NCBI RefSeq assembly: GCF_024580735.1
Contig: NZ_JANIJX010000012.1
Span: 1-64,000 of the forward strand
From: Brevibacterium moorei
Lineage (GTDB): Bacteria > Actinomycetota > Actinomycetes > Actinomycetales > Brevibacteriaceae
Length of the DNA: 64,000 bases
Direction: 5' to 3'
The translations under genes and the position numbers were made by a program. Every line of letters starts with the position of its first letter. Position 1 is the first letter of the stretch. Under the pieces are notes generated by a model. That model was not told the origin of the DNA, did no database searches, and was given only the letters and a program-made list of their open reading frames with translations. Of the stretch, positions 33,001-38,626 are shown one piece after another.

Positions 33001-33905
33001 TGGGTGTGTTCAACGGATCTGCGGCCAACGGTGTCACCTATGTGGTGAATGGGAATTCCGGCAAGGATCCGGCGTCGACTCCAGCACGCGGCGGCTTCAC
33101 CGGTTGGACGATGCTTGGGGTCGACCCGGATAAGGGGAAGCTGTCCGATAGCCCGTCCACGGCCGACAGGGCGAGCTGGATGGCCGCCGAAACCCGGCCA
33201 TGGGTGGATTCGGTCGCGCTGGATGCTCCGGGAACCATTGCCAAGGGCGATTCCGTGGATGTGGCTGCGAGCATCGAGCAGGATGGCCGGAGCGTACCAG
33301 TGCAGTGGCCGGTGAGCGCGCAGTGGGGCGGCAGCGGTGTCACCGTCGATTCGGGCGAGGTGACCGATGCCGGCACCGCGGCGGAGAAGGCCGGGACCGA
33401 TGTGGTCCGGGTGAATCCGCTGACGCACACGATGACCGCGCTGCGTGCCGGAACGGCGACCTTGCGCGTGACTGTCAATGGGCACACCGCCGAGGCCGTT
33501 GTCACGGTGCCGGGCGATGACGAGGGTTCCGGAAACGGTTCCGGTGGCGATTCCGACAGTGGCGCAGAAGGCGGCTCCGAAGGCGGGGACGAGGGGTCGG
33601 GGAGCGACGGCTCCGACGACCACGAGGGCTCTGAAGGCGATGCCGGGAGTAACGGCGGCGGTACGGGGTCGGGGCCCGACGGCCCGGATGCGCCGGGCGA
33701 CTCCGACGGTTCCACGGGTTCCGCCGACGGCGGAGATAGCGATGCGCAGGCAGACGGCGAAGACCGAGAAGACGATGGTCCCGGTGCCGCGGGCCGTCTG
33801 CCGATCACAGGTGCCGGCGCGGGTATTGCCGCGATCGCGGTGCTGGCCTGCGCCCTAGCAACGCTCGGCGTACTCCTGGTGCGCAGGTCGCGCGGTCGGC
33901 ACTGA
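30003..33905 (+). CDS. Sortase-anchored exoprotein: phosphodiester glycosidase plus metallophosphoesterase
   Basis: 1300 aa. A signal peptide (hydrophobic core about 28-45, cleavage near AQA-K at 48/49) leads into a phosphodiester-glycosidase (NAGPA-like) domain with INGTFFD near 140 and the signature NLDGGGST at 391-398. Ig-like/Big-type and jelly-roll segments follow (about 430-790). A calcineurin-like phosphoesterase begins at HIAVMSDAQF (about 810) with NGDLVDE, VPGNHE, FFHHPT and NGHVG metal motifs. A further Big-like domain precedes an Asp/Ser/Gly-rich acidic linker (about 1175-1260). LPITG (1266-1270), a hydrophobic helix and RRSRGRH complete a sortase signal. GTG start with GAAGGA 6 nt upstream. 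It probably trims phosphodiester-linked sugars on wall glycopolymers or hosts, by inference from the domains. Confidence 0.9.
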   Translation: MAKTPIGGQLFAHNSQSAPAWQRALKPLAAGLAGLGLVVTGGLLPAQAKTAPPAQPTSPTIAEVDPDGGVLRTQESQAVAPGVSLTNFSRLEDGGWNNGNLLSIDLTEPTVSLDVANNGAVTKPGTLTEIMKRSPKAVAGINGTFFDMNYSNAPVYTSIGRDGVQTGTVDERPALTVDGARAAIQQLSAAGTMTYPDHGESSGGTTTVDLGGLNNPSLGKDKIGVYDTQWGDYPLSRPVGGPDAVTKTVAKAIVVAGKVSEVVSDAGSELGRVPEDKGTQVLLGREAGAKTVGALKPGDEVDITVAPKAKMDMGLAGSHQLLRNGKVTEEVESSADDLITSLHPRTAVGISKDGQKVFALTVDGKTAQSHGMSMPELADTLARMGAYNAVNLDGGGSTTMAARVAGASAPAVWNSPSDGSQRNDANALVVYSDAPTSALTSVRVDPTVKDEHAVFAGLTRSIQATGLNDDLGPMASQGTFAAGGKVAVSSTKDASAVVEGRARGTGTVTYTVGSRAPGRAASAAKGSLTLTVLGTPEALVPSTRALNLTADSPSGVLSLQGVDADGNRALIEPRDVKVKATKGITVKQGGAGDFSVSAKDDVDTGTVTLSVKTGKTTVDTNVAVTNGTESKAVFDLADASAFTDGTARASGSFEKVDVPDGQQPGGIRLRYDFTQSTATRGYYLIAKAPKPVEGTALGFDLWVKGDGSGVWPRLQVTDADGVTTNVDGANIDFEGWQKVHFTVPVGLSQPLTPTALRLMETKSDAKYQGDLTVAGLTATVTPEAKVDNPLPLHDRALLANGSVAERPQHIAVMSDAQFVAREPDSENAKGARRTLKQIAATKPDLLVINGDLVDEASEADFELAKKILDENWDANIPYIYVPGNHEVMGGAIDNFKTAFGATTQNRTVGGTRVITLDSSAGTLHANGTDQLRNLEKQLEQVERDPNLTGALVFFHHPTQDPLPDKNSRLGDRREAEQLEKALGAFRARSHKSVAVVNGHVGVFNGSAANGVTYVVNGNSGKDPASTPARGGFTGWTMLGVDPDKGKLSDSPSTADRASWMAAETRPWVDSVALDAPGTIAKGDSVDVAASIEQDGRSVPVQWPVSAQWGGSGVTVDSGEVTDAGTAAEKAGTDVVRVNPLTHTMTALRAGTATLRVTVNGHTAEAVVTVPGDDEGSGNGSGGDSDSGAEGGSEGGDEGSGSDGSDDHEGSEGDAGSNGGGTGSGPDGPDAPGDSDGSTGSADGGDSDAQADGEDREDDGPGAAGRLPITGAGAGIAAIAVLACALATLGVLLVRRSRGRH

Positions 33906-33922
33906 GCCGACCGGCTGTACAG

Positions 33923-33958
33923 GACCCCGTGTGCCCGACTCTCTGGGCACACGGGGTC
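33923..33958. terminator. 14-bp perfect hairpin, bidirectional terminator
   Basis: Arms 33923-33936 and 33945-33958 pair exactly around an 8-nt loop, between the convergent exoprotein and ADP-ribosylglycohydrolase genes. Confidence 0.85.
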
Positions 33959-33976
33959 GAGGTCCGCGCTCCGACC

Positions 33977-35596
33977 TCAGGCCCCACCCGTGATCCGCTG
34001 GTACGCGGCCTTGAACGCGGGGTTGGGGTGGGCGCCCGGCAGCGCGTGCACCACCTGGGCCAGGGCCTGCTCCGGGTCCACGTCCAGGTGCCGTACCGCA
34101 TACAGCGCTGCCACCGTGGGCGTGCGGCTGTAGGCCTGAACGCAGTGCAGCAGCACAGTGCGTCCCTCCGCGCGCAGGGTCGCCACCATGTCCGCGGCCT
34201 GAGTGAGCACATAGTCCAGGTGGGCCGCCCCTGCGGGGTCACCGGCATCGGGCAGCCAGACGGCCACCCGGTCCTCGCGCCACACCTGGTCAGGAATCTG
34301 CTTCCGACCGATCCGGCACAGGGATACGACGGCATCTACCCTGCGGGGCAGAACGTCCAAGGCACGGACGCCGCCCAAGTACAGGCCGGAATCGTGTGGG
34401 TCCTGCACACATGTGTCGGTCCGGTCCCAGCCGGCATAGTTCATCCGATCGACCAGCGGCCAGAGCTTGTCCCCCGCGTCCGAATACCCTTCCGCAGATT
34501 CTTCCGAGTACTCCACCAGCCGCGCCTGGTCGATGGCGTTTTCGATCAGTTCCTCGCTACGCCAGCCCGGCCAGCCATGGATCCTCCGCTTCCAGTCCAG
34601 GGGGACTGCACTGACGCCATAGGACGCGCCGATCAGCCCGCCGGCGATCGCAGCGACCGTATCCGTATCCCCGCCGCTGCGCACCGCCAGTTCCAGGGCG
34701 CGCTGCAGGTGGCGCGGGTCGTTATCGGCCCGGTCGCCCGAATGTACGATGGACGACCAAGCCGCTTGGAGGGCGTGGACCACCCAGCCGTTGTGGGAGA
34801 AGTGGACGGGCGGGTTGGCCTCGGCTTCGGCGATGCGGGATTCCCAGAGTTCTATGCGCTCTGCCAGCTGCGCATCATCGTCCACACCACCGCTGCTGAC
34901 CGCATGGACTTCGAAGTCCATGTCATAGAGCCCCACCCGGATGTCCAGGTCCCCGGTGAGCACCGCGTGGGTGATCGCGGCACTCCACAGGGCACAGGCC
35001 TCGCGCGCGTCCTGGTGCGGGTGCGTCAGTGCGCTCTGTTCCTGGGCGTAGACCGCGACGGGCCCATAGAAGCCGGCCAGTCCCGCGGGCGCGGTGCGCA
35101 TGAGCGAGCCGTTGCCGGCCGCGTCAGGGAAGTGCTTCTGGTAGGCGGCCGCGGCCGCCATGGCGTTGGCCGCCGGCCCTTCGTTGACGATTCCACTTCC
35201 CGTGGCCGAGGCCCGTCCCCGTCTCCGCGCATCACCCAGTACCGCGCGGGTTTGGTTTCCCACGTCCTTGGCGTCGCGGGCCCAGTCGATCCACTGGTCC
35301 ACGACCGGGTCCAGACAGTAGCTGCGCATGCGATCCCGCAGGGTGAGCAGTGGGATGGCCATGGACGTGTCGTCGGTCCATTCGCCGGGTTCCCAGTTAA
35401 AGGCGCCTCCGCCCTTCATCTCGATGGGCATGTGGTCCGGGTAGGGTCCGCCGAATTCGTAGCCCGCACCCAGCGCATCGCCGCAGGCCATGCCCACCAT
35501 GACACCGGCAGCGCGATCCTGTTGGCCCGGGGCATGGAAACGTTCGTCCGGACAGACCGCCTTGGGTCCCACACCGTATCTCACCACGGCACTCAC
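33977..35596 (-). CDS. ADP-ribosylglycohydrolase fused to a dual-specificity phosphatase-like domain
   Basis: 539 aa. Residues about 27-360 form a DraG/ARH-type ADP-ribosylglycohydrolase: GVMVGMACGDALGAGYEFGG, the metal ligands in EWTDDTSM (Asp75, Asp76), GNGSLMRTAP and the second ligand set SGGDTDTVAAIAGGLIGA. Residues about 400-535 are a dual-specificity/tyrosine phosphatase domain with the P-loop HCVQAYSRT (nucleophile Cys485, Arg491) and an upstream VWLPDAGDP loop that may supply the general acid. Expected reactions are release of ADP-ribose from a modified target or small molecule, and dephosphorylation. GTG start assumed. Divergent from an NrtR-type regulator, which suggests control by NAD/ADP-ribose status. 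Confidence 0.88.
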   Translation of the reverse strand: MSAVVRYGVGPKAVCPDERFHAPGQQDRAAGVMVGMACGDALGAGYEFGGPYPDHMPIEMKGGGAFNWEPGEWTDDTSMAIPLLTLRDRMRSYCLDPVVDQWIDWARDAKDVGNQTRAVLGDARRRGRASATGSGIVNEGPAANAMAAAAAYQKHFPDAAGNGSLMRTAPAGLAGFYGPVAVYAQEQSALTHPHQDAREACALWSAAITHAVLTGDLDIRVGLYDMDFEVHAVSSGGVDDDAQLAERIELWESRIAEAEANPPVHFSHNGWVVHALQAAWSSIVHSGDRADNDPRHLQRALELAVRSGGDTDTVAAIAGGLIGASYGVSAVPLDWKRRIHGWPGWRSEELIENAIDQARLVEYSEESAEGYSDAGDKLWPLVDRMNYAGWDRTDTCVQDPHDSGLYLGGVRALDVLPRRVDAVVSLCRIGRKQIPDQVWREDRVAVWLPDAGDPAGAAHLDYVLTQAADMVATLRAEGRTVLLHCVQAYSRTPTVAALYAVRHLDVDPEQALAQVVHALPGAHPNPAFKAAYQRITGGA

Positions 35597-35614
35597 CTCA
35601 TTCTCACACTCGCA

Positions 35615-35660
35615 GTTAGCTCACTCTTGCGCTAACTCATGACAGATTAGCGCACTTTTG
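35615..35660. promoter_or_regulatory. Candidate NrtR-type operator region
   Basis: GTTAGC and GCTAAC form an inverted repeat spanning 35615-35636. The word TTAGCTCACTCTTG (35616-35629) recurs as TTAGCGCACTTTTG (35647-35660), a 31-bp (three helical turns) direct repeat. Both lie in the 77-bp spacer between the divergent ADP-ribosylglycohydrolase and Nudix-regulator genes. A -10-like TAATGT at 35664-35669 is only 5 nt before the regulator ATG. Confidence 0.55.
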
Positions 35661-35673
35661 ATTTAATGTCTAT

Positions 35674-36360
35674 ATGGCGAGCACACGACAACACGATCAG
35701 GCCGGACACTCCGGGCAGGGCGGCACTCCTGGGCAGGCGCCCTACCGGGACTCCCACGGCAAGACCCTGGACGAATACCCCAGGCCGTCGGTGGCGGTGG
35801 ACACTGCGGTGCTCACGGTTGCCGAGGACCAGCTGGGCGTGGTCGTCGTTGAACACGATGGCGGCCTGCGCCTACCCGGTACCTTCCTGCACCAGGGCGA
35901 GTCCCTGGCCGATGCCGTGGCCCGGGCACTGCGCGACAAGGCCTGCATCACCGGTAGGGCACCGCAGCAGCTACACGTCTTCGACGCCCAGGGGCGTGAT
36001 GATCGCGGCTGGGTGATTTCCGTGGCGCATATGGTGGCGCTTCCCGCCGAGGCCGTGGCCGGCAGCCGCATCATCCCCGCAGCCGAGGCCACAGGGCTGG
36101 ACTTCGACCACGACCAGATCGTGGCCCGCGCCGTGCAACAGCTACAACTGGACTACGCCGAACGCCCGGACCCCGGCCACATGCTGGCCGAGGAGTTCAC
36201 CATGCTGGAACTCCACCGCCTCCACAAGGCCGTGGACCCCGGCACCGCCCAGAAGGACACCTTCCGCAGGGCTATGTCCAAGCATCTGGAGGACACCGGG
36301 CGACTGGAGGGTGGGACCGTGGGGAAGCCGGCGCGATTGTTCAGGCGGGTTGAAGGGTAG
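35674..36360 (+). CDS. NrtR-type regulator: degenerate Nudix domain plus winged helix
   Basis: 228 aa. The N-terminal 25 residues are polar and disordered-looking. A Nudix fold follows, with the box reading LPGTFLHQGESLADAVARAL then RDKACI. The catalytic REUxEE is replaced by RALRDK, so hydrolase activity is probably lost, as in NrtR sensors that only bind ADP-ribose-type ligands. The C-terminal about 60 residues (FTMLELHRLHKAV, KDTFRRAMSKHLEDTG) match the NrtR winged helix. It likely regulates the divergent ADP-ribosylglycohydrolase through the repeats between them. ATG chosen; the message may be leaderless. It is the last gene before composition changes and the accessory region begins. Confidence 0.85.
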   Translation: MASTRQHDQAGHSGQGGTPGQAPYRDSHGKTLDEYPRPSVAVDTAVLTVAEDQLGVVVVEHDGGLRLPGTFLHQGESLADAVARALRDKACITGRAPQQLHVFDAQGRDDRGWVISVAHMVALPAEAVAGSRIIPAAEATGLDFDHDQIVARAVQQLQLDYAERPDPGHMLAEEFTMLELHRLHKAVDPGTAQKDTFRRAMSKHLEDTGRLEGGTVGKPARLFRRVEG

Positions 36361-36380
36361 CTTCTGAATGGCCGGCACCG

Positions 36381-36456
36381 TGATCCGGGCAGGCCCTAAC
36401 CTTCCCGGGGAACATAGTTATCCCGAGAGCATCGGCGCAACCACTTGCCCGGATCA
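36381..36456. repeat. Spaced 11-bp inverted repeat at the accessory-region border
   Basis: TGATCCGGGCA (36381-36391) and TGCCCGGATCA (36446-36456) are exact reverse complements separated by 54 bp. The right arm includes the stop codon of the 47-aa small ORF. It could be a terminator for the long minus-strand operon or a remnant of the insertion boundary. The 331-bp interval 36361-36691 otherwise contains only the small ORF; no tRNA or integrase is seen. Confidence 0.5.
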
Positions 36457-36597
36457 GGCCATTTCACATTCGTCAATGGTCCAATCCTTGCGCAGCGGAA
36501 TCTTACGCTTCACTTCATCAGGCATGACTTCATAGTGTTCGTCCTTAGAACTTCGGACGATCCACGCTCTTGGCCGCAAATTCTGCCTGCCAGTCAC
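36454..36597 (-). CDS. Small ORF of 47 aa at the operon end
   Basis: GTG start with GAGG about 9 nt upstream. The product is basic then acidic: it contains RPRAWIVRSS, EVMPDEVKRKIPLRK and ends DWTIDECEMA. Codon positions and amino-acid composition look coding, the frame is closed by a stop 6 codons before the GTG, and it lies 94 bp after the SIR2 gene on the same strand. No family recognised. It could be a small accessory or regulator protein of the defence operon, or a remnant of a longer gene. Confidence 0.45.
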   Translation of the reverse strand: MTGRQNLRPRAWIVRSSKDEHYEVMPDEVKRKIPLRKDWTIDECEMA

Positions 36598-36691
36598 TGC
36601 CCATATCCTCAAAAGTCATCATCTACGGGGACAGGGGAGTCTATTTCGTTCACGCCCCGTTGTATCACTTACCACGACGCAGCCAACACTC

Positions 36692-38626
36692 CTACGGAAT
36701 ATCCAGGTCTTCATCAGGCGAATAATTAATTTCATTCCACACTTTCTCGTACTGATCACGCATATGCTCCACCATCTCATACAATTCTTCCGTGGCGTTT
36801 TCCGCATCCTCTAAATCAGATCGAACCTGCTCCAAAACCTCATTTATCTCCTTAATTTCAGCTTCCGTCGAACTCCCTTCTTCTGACTCCCACTGGCGAT
36901 ACTCGTAGTCTTCCAAAACTGTCGGACCGGCTGAAAGTACTGTGAAAACATCGTCAACCAAGAAGTCCAGCTGACTTAGACCGGCTACCGCCGCCATCTT
37001 CCAAGAGGCAACCTTCCGGCTATATTGACCAGTCTCATCGTGATCCCCCATGCCCAGGCCGAACGATTTGAAACCGGCCCGCAGCGACGAGGCGCTCGAT
37101 TCGTTGCGGTCGACACACTGAAGCGCCGACTGCAAGGCAAGAAGACCACCTTTCATTAATCGTTCATCATCGGTCAGCTGAGATGCGAAGGCCTCATCCA
37201 GTAGGTACTCCCGGCTATCAGTGGACAATGCCAACACGTAGTCGAGGAAGACCTCCAGGATCCGTCCTGCAGTTCCCGGATCAGTGTCCTCAGCCGTCAT
37301 GGGGCACAGTTGCAGTTTCCCGGCCCAAGCCCGTTCGTCTAGAGAGTCACGCGACAGAGTCAGAGCTACCGCGTTCCGTGAGATCTTGCCTGGTTCGACG
37401 GCCCGCACATCGTGCACGATCTGATGGAAGTGGTCGTCCCCCAGGCCGAAGCCGACGAACACCAACCGCTTGGTCACTAGGCTTGCCTTGACCAGGGCAG
37501 CCAGCACATTCCGATTGGCGTCGAAACCCAGGTAGTCATCGCGCGTCAACACGATCGAGTCCTGGTCGGTCACGGACCCGTGCATCTTCAACAGCCAGCG
37601 AGTGGCAGCGTCATCTGAACCGCCGTCGTCCGGACTGGGGATGACCGCACAGGGCGCTCCTGCGTCTTCGCTGGCTTTCTCGAAGAGGGTGTCGTAGTTC
37701 AGAGTAATAGCCTGCTCCAACGGTAGCGAGGCCAGCAGAGTCGGCGCCAGACCGTATCTTTCCACCTCAACACGCTCCGCCACTGCAAGATTGAACTTCG
37801 CCTGGTCGCCGTACACATTGAGGAGGATCTCAGCCTGGTCCAGCACGTTCTTCCCAGACAGTCGCTGACGCTCACTGCTTGTCAGGCCCGCGCCGACGGC
37901 CAAGCCATCAACTAGGCCACCCCAGCTTGGGGCTCCTGCAGACATGCTGACGCCCGCACCCATGAACGGGACGATCTTCCCGGCGATTGCATCCCTCGCA
38001 AGTTCGCCGGCCATCGCCTTCAGTTCTCCGTTGAGCTCTGACCAGCCGGTCTCCACATTCGATCGCCGAATCCGCTGGGCCAGTGCCAGCTGCGCTGCGT
38101 CGCGGACGACCAGCACAATGTCAACCTGATGCCGCTCGGCAGCCACCGTTGCGGCCTTCAGGATGGTCTGAATAAGGTCGCCGATGACCGCAGCGCCTCC
38201 ACCACCGCTGGCCCCTAGTACTGGCATTGCCAGCAATGGCAGAGGACGCCCATGCAATAGCGCGCTACCACCCATCCTCTGACCGGCCCCCGCCTGGTAC
38301 TCCATGCCGCGGTCGATCGCACGTCGGGCAACAGCCACAAACTCGTCAATGATCGGTTCGAACTCGTCGGCGCTCCCAAACCCATGGAAGGGCACTGCAG
38401 TGAACACCGGCATTGGACTGGGCCCCAGCCAGGAATCCGGTGCCGCCGCGTGGGCATCCCCTGACAAGAACTCCTCATTGTGAAAGCCTGCAATGGCCTT
38501 CTCGAGTTCCGGATTTCCCCGACGCCAGTGTCGGCGCACACTCAACGTCTGATCCGTCGGCACCATCCAGGCGCTGCAGGCTACGTGCGTCAGGTCTCCA
38601 CGGGTCACAAACACATGCGGGGTCAT
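36692..38626 (-). CDS. Macro-like domain plus SIR2 domain protein, probable NAD-consuming defence effector
   Basis: 644 aa. Residues 1-195 resemble a macro-like (ADP-ribose-binding) fold: TRGDLTHVACSAWMVPTD at the N-terminus and MPVLGASGGGGAAVIGD at about 134-150. Residues about 200-480 form a SIR2 domain with GAGVSMSAGAPSW (223-235), TLNYD (308-312), MHG (348-350) and GFGLGDDHF (392-400). These are the NAD-binding motifs seen in SIR2 NADases of anti-phage systems. The C-terminal 50 residues are a charged coiled coil. The ATG overlaps the stop of the helicase-sigma gene (ATGA), so translation is coupled. NAD depletion on phage sensing is the expected role by analogy with ThsA and DSR proteins; not shown here. 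Confidence 0.85.
   Translation of the reverse strand: MTPHVFVTRGDLTHVACSAWMVPTDQTLSVRRHWRRGNPELEKAIAGFHNEEFLSGDAHAAAPDSWLGPSPMPVFTAVPFHGFGSADEFEPIIDEFVAVARRAIDRGMEYQAGAGQRMGGSALLHGRPLPLLAMPVLGASGGGGAAVIGDLIQTILKAATVAAERHQVDIVLVVRDAAQLALAQRIRRSNVETGWSELNGELKAMAGELARDAIAGKIVPFMGAGVSMSAGAPSWGGLVDGLAVGAGLTSSERQRLSGKNVLDQAEILLNVYGDQAKFNLAVAERVEVERYGLAPTLLASLPLEQAITLNYDTLFEKASEDAGAPCAVIPSPDDGGSDDAATRWLLKMHGSVTDQDSIVLTRDDYLGFDANRNVLAALVKASLVTKRLVFVGFGLGDDHFHQIVHDVRAVEPGKISRNAVALTLSRDSLDERAWAGKLQLCPMTAEDTDPGTAGRILEVFLDYVLALSTDSREYLLDEAFASQLTDDERLMKGGLLALQSALQCVDRNESSASSLRAGFKSFGLGMGDHDETGQYSRKVASWKMAAVAGLSQLDFLVDDVFTVLSAGPTVLEDYEYRQWESEEGSSTEAEIKEINEVLEQVRSDLEDAENATEELYEMVEHMRDQYEKVWNEINYSPDEDLDIP

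Noticed and set aside
36500..36597. Interpreting the small ORF as a frameshifted gene starting at the ATG near 36618
   Set aside because: The ATG frame ends after 25 codons, whereas an uninterrupted 47-codon frame with its own GTG and ribosome site explains the same bases.
36361..36691. tRNA attachment site or integrase at the accessory-region border
   Set aside because: No tRNA-like cloverleaf, integrase or transposase gene was found here or anywhere in the window.
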